Shown: one piece after another, positions 25,013-31,493 of the stretch
Layout of the letters: every line of letters begins with the position of its first letter
How positions within the stretch are numbered: position 1 is the stretch's first letter
Source of the DNA: Bacillota bacterium
GTDB lineage: Bacteria > Bacillota > UBA4882 > UBA8346
NCBI GenBank assembly: GCA_023394955.1
Contig: JAEWZY010000059.1
Location: 1-31,563 of the forward strand
Length of the DNA: 31,563 nucleotides
Direction of reading: 5' to 3'
The notes under the pieces: model-generated
What the model was told of the DNA's origin: nothing
Databases searched by the model: none
What the model saw: the letters and a program-made list of their open reading frames with translations, nothing else
Position numbers and translations under genes: made by a program

Positions 25013-26004
25013 TGTTTGAATTAATAATTAATACTGGAACTGGGCTAGGAAGCGGCTTTGGTGAAAATGCTAATCTAGTTAAATATTATCAACCGGCTGT
25101 TTTGGACGGTGTAACTTGGGAGACAGTAAGAAAAGGGCAACCAGGAAGATTAAATTTTTCTATTGTATATGATGGAATCGCCAATTTTGAAGAAGGCAAC
25201 GAAGTTATTTTCAAAGTAGATGGTAATAATATTTTTCGTGGATTTATATTCACTAGAAAGCGCAACAAAGAGAACATAATAAATATTACTGCTTACGATC
25301 AATTGAGATACTTGAAAAATAAAACCATTTTTAAGTATCTTAATGAAACCGCTACTGAAGTAATTCAAATGTTAGCTAATGAGTTTAAGTTACAAACCGG
25401 AACGCTTGAAAATACTAATTATAAGATTGCTGCGCGAATTGAAGATAATATAACCTTATGGGATATTATTTTAAATGCTTTAGATATTACATTTGATAAC
25501 ACCGGGAGAATGTATGTACTATATGATGATTTTGGAAAACTGACTTTAAAAGACATTGAATCCATGAGGGTTAATCTACTGATTGACGAAGAATCCGGTG
25601 AAAATTTCGATTATACTTCTAGTATTAACGAGGAAACTTATAATCAAATCGTATTATCACGAGAAAACGAAAAAACAGGCCAACGAGAAGTTTACCCACT
25701 AAATGATATAAACAATATTAAGAAATGGGGGGTTTTGCAGTATTATGATACGGTCGGCGATAAAGTGAATATGGCAAACATGGCTGAAACTTTATTGAGA
25801 CTGTACAATAAAAAAAGCAGTAATTTTTCAATTTCAAATGTCTTTGGAGATGTCCGGGTTCGCGGTGGTTCATTTGTCTTAGTAAAGTTAGACTTGGGCG
25901 ATGTTAAGATTCAGAACTGGATGTTAGTAGAAGAAGCAAAACATATATTCAGTAAAGATGAACATTTTATGAGTTTAAGGTTAAGAGGTGGTCAGTTCGA
26001 TTAA
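25012..26004 (+). CDS. XkdQ/YqbQ-like tail hub protein
   Basis: A 330-residue protein like XkdQ of the PBSX prophage and YqbQ of skin, the gpD-type hub at the tip of contractile tails. It shows the family landmarks: a beta-rich N-terminus with VIFKVDGNNIFRGFIFTRKR (65-84), TAYDQLRYLKNK (93-104), VIQMLANEF and the MYVLYDDFGKLTLKDIESM stretch. The C-terminus carries the VRGGSFVLVKLD strand pair. The start ATG overlaps the tape-measure stop by 1 nt. In PBSX a LysM protein (XkdP) lies between the tape measure and XkdQ, and baseplate genes follow; here both are absent and a terminator follows at once. Confidence 0.9.
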   Translation: MFELIINTGTGLGSGFGENANLVKYYQPAVLDGVTWETVRKGQPGRLNFSIVYDGIANFEEGNEVIFKVDGNNIFRGFIFTRKRNKENIINITAYDQLRYLKNKTIFKYLNETATEVIQMLANEFKLQTGTLENTNYKIAARIEDNITLWDIILNALDITFDNTGRMYVLYDDFGKLTLKDIESMRVNLLIDEESGENFDYTSSINEETYNQIVLSRENEKTGQREVYPLNDINNIKKWGVLQYYDTVGDKVNMANMAETLLRLYNKKSSNFSISNVFGDVRVRGGSFVLVKLDLGDVKIQNWMLVEEAKHIFSKDEHFMSLRLRGGQFD

Positions 26005-26027
26005 ACCCGGAATCTCCGGGTTTTTTT
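26003..26027 (+). terminator. Terminator of the sigma/tail operon
   Basis: AAACCCGGA (26003-26011), ATC loop, TCCGGGTTT (26015-26023) and a run of seven T (26021-26027). It overlaps the hub gene stop codon. Confidence 0.94.
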
Positions 26028-26052
26028 CATTTCTTGGAAGTCATGATATAAT
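26024..26052 (+). promoter_or_regulatory. Candidate promoter of the 101-residue gene
   Basis: TTTTCA (26024-26029), a 17-bp spacer and TATAAT (26047-26052) with extended -10 TGA. It starts within the T-tract of the preceding terminator and ends 23 bp before the ATG. Confidence 0.6.
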
Positions 26053-26075
26053 AAATTAAAGGGGTGAACCCGGAA

Positions 26076-26381
26076 ATGACTAAAGATGAATTTATCACTA
26101 AAGCCAAAAAACTTGGGTATTCTGACGAAGATATTAATGAAATCATAAAAACCCATGATGAGGCTGAAAAAGAAGGTGTAAAAATTCCTTGGGAAATTAA
26201 TTTAATTGAAGTACCTATTGAAACTCTTATGTCACAAGCAAAACCAAGTTTTTTTGATTCTCCCTATTTTATTGAAGAATATGGGAATTGGCATTTAACT
26301 AATGATGCACCGGAAGAACTTAAAAAAGAGTTTGCGGAATATATGAAAGAATCAGGAACTTATTCAGAAATTGAAAATTAA
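26076..26381 (+). CDS. Hypothetical acidic protein, 101 residues
   Basis: Start ATG 26076 is preferred over an in-frame GTG 12 nt upstream, because AAGGGGTGA lies 8 nt before the ATG and overlaps the GTG. The N-terminal MTKDEFITKAKKLGYSDEDI is a small helical hairpin; the middle holds IPWEINLIEVP and the end is acidic. No family recognised. It has its own promoter, apart from the late operon, so it may be expressed in the integrated state. It converges with the second excisionase-like gene, with 3 nt between them. Confidence 0.7.
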   Translation: MTKDEFITKAKKLGYSDEDINEIIKTHDEAEKEGVKIPWEINLIEVPIETLMSQAKPSFFDSPYFIEEYGNWHLTNDAPEELKKEFAEYMKESGTYSEIEN

Positions 26382-26384
26382 GTT

Positions 26385-26621
26385 TCAAAATTTCTGATGG
26401 TTAATTTCCACCGGGTTAAAGGGATCTGTTAAATCCCAACCTTCCCACTTGGCTAAAAACTCGTCCAGTGCCACTTTTCTTATTTTATAACTGCCAAGCT
26501 TTAATACTGGTAGTAAACCCGCTTTTACTAAGGTGTAAACATATGCTGGGTTAGTTTTAATTAACTTGGCAACCTCTGAAACAGTGTACAGTACATCGTC
26601 TTTTGATGATAGTTGATTCAA
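26385..26621 (-). CDS. Excisionase-family DNA-binding protein
   Basis: A 78-residue MerR-type HTH protein of the excisionase family: YTVSEVAKLIKTNPAYVYTL, then VKAGLLPVLKLGSYKIRKVA and DEFLAKWEG. Such proteins bend the attachment region and switch the integrase to excision. Start is TTG 26621 with AGAAGTGG 5 nt upstream; no ATG gives a complete domain. It is in the same direction as, and downstream of, the 115-residue repressor, but a terminator-like hairpin lies between them. It is an unusual second copy, because another excisionase-like gene is at 16877. Confidence 0.82.
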   Translation of the reverse strand: MNQLSSKDDVLYTVSEVAKLIKTNPAYVYTLVKAGLLPVLKLGSYKIRKVALDEFLAKWEGWDLTDPFNPVEINHQKF

Positions 26622-26660
26622 TTTACCACTTCTTTCCAGTAATTGAAACTTAATATTCGA

Positions 26661-26688
26661 AAAAGTACTCTATAACAGGAGTGCTTTT
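26661..26688. terminator. Bidirectional terminator after the right repressor
   Basis: AAAAGTACTC (26661-26670) pairs with GAGTGCTTTT (26679-26688), one T-G pair. T-runs flank the stem on both strands. It directly follows the stop codon of the leftward repressor. Confidence 0.75.
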
Positions 26689-27036
26689 TTATTTGTTTCG
26701 CTGGGAAATCAAGTAATTCTTAAAGTTTTCCATCTGCTTAATTTCATCTTTGGTGAGGTCTTTATAAGGGTTTAGAGATTCAATATATTGAACTTCGGCG
26801 GCTAGTTCGCCATTTTTATTATATTTTTCATCCCAGGCGCGGAAATCAATCCGGCCAAGAAGATAATCACTTGAAACCTGAAAAAAATTTGCTAATTTCT
26901 CCACTATATCACTGCTAGGCGATGATCTTACCCATTTGGAAATAGCTCCGTTTCCCAAACCCAATTCCTGTTCTAATCTTCGTTGTGAAATGCTTTTTTC
27001 CTTGCACAAATCTTTTATTCGCTCTAATAAATCCAT
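26689..27036 (-). CDS. XRE-family repressor (right control module)
   Basis: A 115-residue repressor. The HTH domain is residues 1-65 (SISQRRLEQELGLGNGAISK, then WVRSSPSSD and the FFQVSSDYLLGR linker). A short acidic tail follows; no S24 peptidase motifs are present, so release needs an antirepressor or another signal. Start ATG 27036 has AAAGGAG 8 nt upstream. It is divergent from a 61-residue Cro-like gene that is clearly its relative (both contain IKDLCK and a similar SKW recognition helix), and four near-identical palindromes lie between them. This is the classic genetic-switch layout. Confidence 0.9.
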   Translation of the reverse strand: MDLLERIKDLCKEKSISQRRLEQELGLGNGAISKWVRSSPSSDIVEKLANFFQVSSDYLLGRIDFRAWDEKYNKNGELAAEVQYIESLNPYKDLTKDEIKQMENFKNYLISQRNK

Positions 27037-27062
27037 TGTAATCTCCTTTAATTAAAAAGCGC

Positions 27063-27187
27063 AGAAAATATTCTATAATAACCTTGACTATTAGAATATT
27101 TTCTATATAATGAAATATAGGTGTAGAAAATATTCTACATATGGAGTTTTTAAATTTATTTATCTCCTCCATCATAGAATATTTTCC
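27063..27187. promoter_or_regulatory. Four operators and rightward promoter between repressor and Cro genes
   Basis: Operators: AGAAAATATTCT (27063-27074), AGAATATTTTCT (27093-27104), AGAAAATATTCT (27125-27136, within the longer palindrome TGTAGAAAATATTCTACA at 27122-27139) and AGAATATTTTCC (27176-27187). The first three are 30 and 32 bp apart. A promoter TTGACT (27084-27089), 16 bp, TATAAT (27106-27111) has the second operator exactly between its two boxes, so binding there would block the polymerase. Confidence 0.85.
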
Positions 27188-27238
27188 TTGTTTCCTCAAT
27201 ACATTTCTGAAATTCAATACAGAAGGGAGGTGGACTAA

Positions 27239-27424
27239 CTGATATATTCCAAAATCAAAGACCTGTGTAAAGTGAAAGGTATATCGGTTTATTTTTTAGA
27301 GAAAGAACTTAGTTTATCGACCGGAAGCGTATCTAAATGGAAAAAGTCAATTCCGGCAGTGGACAAGCTTCAAAAGATTGCTAATTACTTTGATGTTCCA
27401 ATCAATTACTTTCTGGAAGATTAA
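27239..27424 (+). CDS. Cro-like XRE protein, 61 residues, probable CTG start
   Basis: A small HTH gene read directly from the sequence. AAGGGAGGTGG (27223-27233) is followed, with correct spacing, by CTG at 27239; no ATG, GTG or TTG gives the full domain. The product is 61 residues: IKDLCKVKGISVYFLEKELS, then LSTGSVSKWKKS with a FDVPINYFLED end. It is nearly a pure HTH domain, and closely like the N-terminus of the divergent 115-residue repressor, so it should bind the same four operators and counter the repressor. The CTG start would keep its level low. An upstream start in the same frame is not available with a ribosome binding site. Confidence 0.78.
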   Translation: MIYSKIKDLCKVKGISVYFLEKELSLSTGSVSKWKKSIPAVDKLQKIANYFDVPINYFLED

Positions 27425-27532
27425 CAAATTACTGACACTCTGGAATAGGTTTATTTACAATTTTTCCTCTAGTAGAATAGTGAGTTTTTAAAAGAACTAA
27501 GTTTCAGAATACAAATAGGGAGCGTGTTATTA

Positions 27533-27781
27533 ATGAATAAGACTATTAAACAGGCCTATTCTGATTATTTGGAATCTGGAATTATTACGGATGATACTTA
27601 CAACAACATATTTAACCGCTATAAAGCTATTTTGGATGAAATTGAAAGCTTACTTCCAAAGGATAAGAAGCATTTAACTAGGGATTTGGATAATGCTGAA
27701 GGGGAATTGCTTGCTTGTGAAAGCGAAAAAGCTTTTGAAGCTGGATTTGAATCAAGATTAACAAATACAGAAAGGAGGTAA
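27533..27781 (+). CDS. Hypothetical protein, 82 residues
   Basis: ATG 27533 is chosen over an in-frame GTG 9 nt upstream, because TAGGGAG (27517 on) fits it better. The product is acidic and helical (MNKTIKQAYSDYLESGIITD, ending TNTERR). No family recognised. It heads a run of four genes (this, a 55-residue gene, the membrane protein and the integrase) with tight spacing, after the Cro-like gene. Confidence 0.7.
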   Translation: MNKTIKQAYSDYLESGIITDDTYNNIFNRYKAILDEIESLLPKDKKHLTRDLDNAEGELLACESEKAFEAGFESRLTNTERR

Positions 27782-27786
27782 ACCTC

Positions 27787-27954
27787 ATGAGCATTCAGAA
27801 ACAGCTTGACCGGTTAAAAGAAATTGAAAGCCTTTGCCAAGTGATAATCCAACATGAAAATATACCTTCTTCCCAAAAAGACTGGTTAGAGGGTAGAGCG
27901 GACGCAGCCAGGATGATATTAGAAATTATGAATAGAAAGGGGGAACGTTTTTAA
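27787..27954 (+). CDS. Small hypothetical protein, 55 residues
   Basis: Read directly: AAAGGAGG (27771-27778) is 8 nt before ATG 27787, and the frame runs 55 codons to TAA, which overlaps the next ATG by 1 nt. The product is helical (MSIQKQLDRLKEIESLCQVI ... RADAARMILEIMNRKGERF) with no family I know. The strong ribosome binding site and the overlap make it real; its translation is probably coupled to the membrane protein. Confidence 0.78.
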   Translation: MSIQKQLDRLKEIESLCQVIIQHENIPSSQKDWLEGRADAARMILEIMNRKGERF

Positions 27955-28784
27955 TGAAGGCTTTCCGGATTATCATTTATACGATATGTCTTATAATCTC
28001 AACCAGTTTGATAATGTATTTCTTATATCAGTTATCAGATAACCCAATCTATCATTGGGGCGTTCCCGTGGGAGTAATAGCGGTTGAACTGTTGGCCCAG
28101 TATTTTTTATCATTGGGAAAAAGCAAGATAAAGGATAAACGATATTTACAAGGTGCTGCGCTTATTTTTGTTTATGTCTTTTATGTCCTATTATTCGGCG
28201 TATTAAGCGCCGTTGCATTTTTTGCGGCTGAAATATCTGTTAATACTACGAAAACTGATAAAGCTCAACAAATTAACACTATGGCCCAAAAGCGATATAT
28301 GCAGATTGATGAATTGATCGCTTCTCTTAATCTGCAAATGATAACGGAAGCCAAAACCGGGTTTGGCCGGAATAGCCAAAAACTATTGAACGAAATTAGA
28401 CGCTTGGAGACAGAACAGGCGGCGCTAATTGACCGGATGAATGAAACGGATCAAGATGTAGTAAGCGCTGTAAATTCATTTTCTGCATTAGCTGAAATAC
28501 TCGGGGTTAACGATAATATGTTAGCAATCGTTATTTTTGGGAGCTTAATCTTATTTATTTATATTGGTTTGACGGTTTGTAATCCTGATTTGGAATTTGG
28601 GAATGAAACGCCTTCTAAAGATGAAACGAAAAGCAAGAAACGCATATTGAAAACCATAAAAAATGAAACGGCTATTTGTCCGGTATGCGATAAAACGTTT
28701 CAAAGAAGAAACGGAAAAAATTATTGTTCTTCCAACTGTCGTTTGAAAGCGTTTCGCCGAAAGGAGATGATTACAAATGGCTAA
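27954..28784 (+). CDS. Membrane protein with coiled coil and C-terminal zinc finger
   Basis: A 276-residue protein with about four membrane segments: residues 5-25, 35-53, 66-92 and 188-208. Between the third and fourth lies a coiled coil (about 105-175, RLETEQAALIDRMNETDQ). The C-terminal cytoplasmic or lumenal tail has a basic linker and a zinc finger C242-x2-C245-x12-C258-x3-C262, ending in a basic CRLKAFRRKE segment that could touch DNA. I know no named family with this combination. It overlaps the integrase gene by 8 nt. A superinfection-exclusion, DNA-tethering or stress-sensing role is possible, but none is shown. Confidence 0.85.
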   Translation: MKAFRIIIYTICLIISTSLIMYFLYQLSDNPIYHWGVPVGVIAVELLAQYFLSLGKSKIKDKRYLQGAALIFVYVFYVLLFGVLSAVAFFAAEISVNTTKTDKAQQINTMAQKRYMQIDELIASLNLQMITEAKTGFGRNSQKLLNEIRRLETEQAALIDRMNETDQDVVSAVNSFSALAEILGVNDNMLAIVIFGSLILFIYIGLTVCNPDLEFGNETPSKDETKSKKRILKTIKNETAICPVCDKTFQRRNGKNYCSSNCRLKAFRRKEMITNG

Positions 28785-29997
28785 GCGAAGGGCGAACGGT
28801 GAAGGAACAATACTTAAACGAACCAGAATAATAAACGGTAAAGAAAAAACCTTCTTTGAAGCGCGTATAACCATTAATGGGGAAAGAATAAGCCTTTACG
28901 GGAAAACGCAAGGGGCGGTAAAAGAAAAACTAGACGATGCTAAAGAACAGACCCGGAAAGGTATTTATATAAAAGGTGATAAAATAACCTTTGGGGAATG
29001 GCTAGATATTTGGCTTAAAGAGTATACCGGGGATATTAAACCGGGAACCTATGATTTTTACGAATATCTAATCCGCTATCATATTAAACCCGATCTTGGT
29101 AAGCATCGATTGAATAAAATAACTACCGAAGCGCTTGATAATTTCTATAACCAGAAAAAGAAGCAAAAGAAACTGCGCCAAAAGAAAGATGTTAACGGAA
29201 AACCGGGGGAAGAAACCTTATCCAAAAAACTTGTTGGGGATATTCGAAAAGTTATTGGAATGGCGCTAAAGAAAGCAGTTAAAAAGAAAAAGATTGCTTT
29301 CAACCCCAATGATTATACTGAAGCCATAGGTAAAGACAAGCCGGAAATTGAGTATTTAACCCCGGAAGAAATTGTGGACTTCTTGGAAAAGGTATCTGAT
29401 GATTATTGGTATCCCGCTTTTGTTACTGCGCTGGGAACCGGGTTAAGAGTTGGAGAAATTGCGGGATTAAAACGAAGTGATTTTAACTTTGATGAAGGAT
29501 TTGTAAAGGTTCAACGAAGCATAGCAAAAGTTAAAACCCATTCAGCCGAAGGCCCGAAAAACAAATTGATTATCCAATCGCCTAAGACTAAAACGAGTAT
29601 TAGAAAAGTGCCTTTGCCCGTCGATGTGGTTAATGTTATTAAGGACTTATTCAAGCAGCAGGATGAAATTAGGGGAAATGTGGTAGAATTACACAAAGAT
29701 TATTTTGTTTTTTGTTGGCCTGATGATCGAATGGTTAACCCGGCGTTTCTTACCAAGCATTTCAAACTATTAATCACTAAGATAAAATTCCATAAAGATA
29801 TTCATTTTCATTCCTTGCGGCATAGTTACGCTAGTTTACTTTTAGCTCAAGGGGAAGATTATCGGGTTATCCAAGATAATTTAGGCCATAAAGAATTATC
29901 CTCTGTTACCGCAATGTATGCCCATGTTATTGACGAATTAAAGAAAGGTTCAGCTAGAAAAATCGATGGCTTTACCAAGAAGAAAAAGACAAGCTAA
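28777..29997 (+). CDS. int: Tyrosine-family integrase of the element
   Basis: A 406-residue site-specific recombinase that should join and separate the attachment sites in tRNA-Arg. N-terminal residues about 5-65 form an AP2/arm-binding domain (GEGTILKRTRIINGKEKTFF). Residues about 70-180 are the SAM-like core-binding domain. The catalytic domain holds R224 (GTGLRVGE), H345-x2-R348 (HSLRHSYA), H371 (LGHK) and the nucleophile Y381 (AMYAH), all present. Start ATG 28777 follows AAAGGAGATG and overlaps the membrane-protein gene by 8 nt. It is the last gene before attR. The matching TACACC pairs at both ends are its likely arm sites. Confidence 0.96.
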   Translation: MAKRRANGEGTILKRTRIINGKEKTFFEARITINGERISLYGKTQGAVKEKLDDAKEQTRKGIYIKGDKITFGEWLDIWLKEYTGDIKPGTYDFYEYLIRYHIKPDLGKHRLNKITTEALDNFYNQKKKQKKLRQKKDVNGKPGEETLSKKLVGDIRKVIGMALKKAVKKKKIAFNPNDYTEAIGKDKPEIEYLTPEEIVDFLEKVSDDYWYPAFVTALGTGLRVGEIAGLKRSDFNFDEGFVKVQRSIAKVKTHSAEGPKNKLIIQSPKTKTSIRKVPLPVDVVNVIKDLFKQQDEIRGNVVELHKDYFVFCWPDDRMVNPAFLTKHFKLLITKIKFHKDIHFHSLRHSYASLLLAQGEDYRVIQDNLGHKELSSVTAMYAHVIDELKKGSARKIDGFTKKKKTS

Positions 29998-30032
29998 TAA
30001 TGTAAAAGATAATAGACTTCGTAAGCGTTTTT

Positions 30033-30055
30033 TAGTACACCAATTTTTACACCAA
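30033..30055 (+). other. Right pair of probable integrase arm sites
   Basis: TAGTACACCAA (30033-30043) and TACACCAA (30048-30055), cores 12 bp apart, same orientation as the left pair at 16112-16134. They lie 35 bp after the integrase stop and about 140 bp before attR. Confidence 0.6.
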
Positions 30056-30060
30056 CGGGA

Positions 30061-30180
30061 ATAAAATAAGGTAAAATCAAATAAAACTAATTGGGAAAAC
30101 TTGGGGCGAAATATCTTTATAAACCCTTGATTATACTGAACTTTTAAAACAAGATAAGACGAAATAAAACAAGATAAAAT
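30061..30180 (+). repeat. Repeated AAAACAAGATAA motifs between integrase and attR
   Basis: AAAACAAGATAA occurs at 30146-30157 and 30166-30177, exactly 20 bp (two helix turns) apart. A diverged copy (ATAAAATAAGGTAAAAT, two differences from 30164-30180) is at 30061-30077. They could be excisionase or host-factor sites. Confidence 0.5.
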
Positions 30181-30192
30181 TTAACTGGCGAA

Positions 30193-30250
30193 ACTACGAA
30201 TCAGTAGGTCGAAGGTTCAAGTCCTTCCGGGCGCGCCATTTTCAAAAAAT
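30193..30250 (+). repeat. attR, 58-bp direct repeat
   Basis: Identical to 16043-16100. It is the displaced 3' part of the original tRNA-Arg gene (from the anticodon loop on), now without a 5' half. Confidence 0.95.
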
Positions 30251-30254
30251 TTTT

Positions 30255-30286
30255 AACCATCTTCAAAAGGGAAGATGGTTTATTTC
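30255..30286 (+). terminator. Former terminator of tRNA-Arg
   Basis: AACCATCTTC (30255-30264), AAAAGG loop, GAAGATGGTT (30271-30280), then TATTTCTT. It directly follows attR, so it was the tRNA-Arg terminator before the element went in. Confidence 0.85.
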
Positions 30287-30324
30287 TTGTAAACCTAAAG
30301 CATAAGCATGGGAACATGGTCAAG

Positions 30325-30352
30325 CAAGCCACCCGTTTGACGGGTGGTCTTG
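30325..30352. repeat. GC-rich palindrome, IS200/IS605-end-like or terminator
   Basis: CCACCCG (30329-30335), TTTGA loop, CGGGTGG (30341-30347), extended by CAAG/CTTG with one bulged T. There is no T-tract on either strand. Palindromes of this form occur at the ends of IS200/IS605-type elements and in dispersed palindromic repeats; no transposase is present. It could also end the reverse-strand gene that stops at 30378. Confidence 0.5.
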
Positions 30353-30377
30353 ACTTAGATTTATGGAATCCGAAAAC

Positions 30378-31493
30378 TTATTGTGGAAGCAGTACCCGGT
30401 GGGAATTAAGGTTAGCTTTAGGCCGGTATTTCAACAAATCGATGAACGCTTCCAAGCGGGTATGAATACCCGCCTCACCGGAGTGCTCATCGATGATCAA
30501 GTGAAGCACGGGAATGGAAAAATCGGTTGAAATAGTTGAGAGGATGGGCATGGCGATGATCTCCGGCATACAGGTAAATGGGGCTAATTGGATGATCCCA
30601 TCCATTCGGTTAACGCCGGCTTCGATCCCGTGGGCAACCGATTCCAGGCCGTGGCCACCGACATGGCTGTCCAAATAAGGATAGGCCAATTGGAGCAGAT
30701 GGGAGCGGCCCTTCTTGGTGGTTGGAAAAATATTGAGGTGTTCTTCGATCCAGTCGCTCAGATAAATGCTCCGTTTGACCTCGACTCCCATCTGGCCGAG
30801 GATTTCCTCGATCTTAAAATTAATCCGAGGTTCAAGTACCAGATAAATTTCACCAAGCAGCATGATTTTTAAAGGCCGGGAAACATGAACGAGTGGTATT
30901 GATTTCAATTCCTTTAAAAATAAGTCAAGGACCGTCTTAATATCCTTGAGGCTTTCGGCTTGGTCGATAGCGTGATAAAATTTATTTTGAACCAGAGTGG
31001 CGGCGCCGTGATTAGCCTCTCCAGCCCTGATTTGGTTGGCGTGTCGGTCGAAAACATCGATGGCCCGAGCCTTTTTCCAGAAAACATGGAGCGCGTTAAT
31101 GAGTGCCGCAGGACTGTGCCTCGGTATGAACTTTTTGATTTTACGGAACAATTCGCCGGGATCGGCGTTGGGCGCTTCCAGGGTCACAAGTTCAACGTCA
31201 TAGCCAGCTTCGAAGAGGGCCTCCCGTTGTACTTGGGAATAATATCCGAAACGGCAGGGGCCGACTCCTCCGGCCATTAAGATTAGTTCCGCCCCTCGGG
31301 CGATTGCTTCAACATAGTTGCCTAAATTCACTTTAAGAGGAAGGCAGGCGAATTCCGGGGCTAATTTAGTCCCGATGGCGATGGTGCTTTGGGAAGTCGG
31401 CGGTGGGGCTACCGGTTGGAGTCCTAGATTAGAAAGCAGAGACTTCATAGGGATCGCTAAAGTTCCCATATGAGGAAAGGTTGCTTTGATCAT
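30378..31493 (-). CDS. 2-hydroxyacyl-CoA dehydratase/activase family protein (HgdB/COG3580-3581-like)
   Basis: A protein of about 371 residues related to the large family of 2-hydroxyglutaryl-CoA dehydratase subunits and their activase-associated proteins. In that family three conserved cysteines bind a 4Fe-4S cluster; here they are C51 (PEFACLPLK), C81 (GGVGPCRFGYY) and C309 (APFTCMPE), numbered from the first ATG. The end part holds the typical IDEHSGEAG stretch. The start is one of two adjacent ATGs (31496 or 31493); AAGGGTG is better spaced for the second, which I use. Such proteins usually come with an ASKHA activase gene, which would lie beyond the window. It may act in CoA-ester metabolism; the substrate is not known. 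Confidence 0.85.
   Translation of the reverse strand: MIKATFPHMGTLAIPMKSLLSNLGLQPVAPPPTSQSTIAIGTKLAPEFACLPLKVNLGNYVEAIARGAELILMAGGVGPCRFGYYSQVQREALFEAGYDVELVTLEAPNADPGELFRKIKKFIPRHSPAALINALHVFWKKARAIDVFDRHANQIRAGEANHGAATLVQNKFYHAIDQAESLKDIKTVLDLFLKELKSIPLVHVSRPLKIMLLGEIYLVLEPRINFKIEEILGQMGVEVKRSIYLSDWIEEHLNIFPTTKKGRSHLLQLAYPYLDSHVGGHGLESVAHGIEAGVNRMDGIIQLAPFTCMPEIIAMPILSTISTDFSIPVLHLIIDEHSGEAGIHTRLEAFIDLLKYRPKANLNSHRVLLPQ

Larger units (their letters stand above)
16043..30250 (+). mobile_element. Integrated phage-satellite-like element at tRNA-Arg, about 14.15 kb
   Basis: The element is bounded by perfect 58-bp direct repeats, has a tyrosine integrase at its right end, and is clearly richer in A/T than both flanks. 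It carries two repressor/excisionase-type control modules, a primase-helicase, iterons, a TerS-like protein, a sigma factor, a tape measure and an XkdQ-like hub. I found no large terminase, portal, major capsid, sheath, tube, lysis or conjugation gene. All major frames are intact, and many overlap by 1-8 nt, so it does not look like a decaying prophage. A satellite that depends on a helper phage is the favoured reading. An integrated plasmid with captured tail genes, or a compact prophage remnant, are alternatives. Confidence 0.85.

Noticed and set aside
30588..31280. Forward frames of 94 and 106 codons in the right flank
   Set aside because: They are antisense to the dehydratase-family gene, which has the conserved cysteines; no ribosome binding sites.
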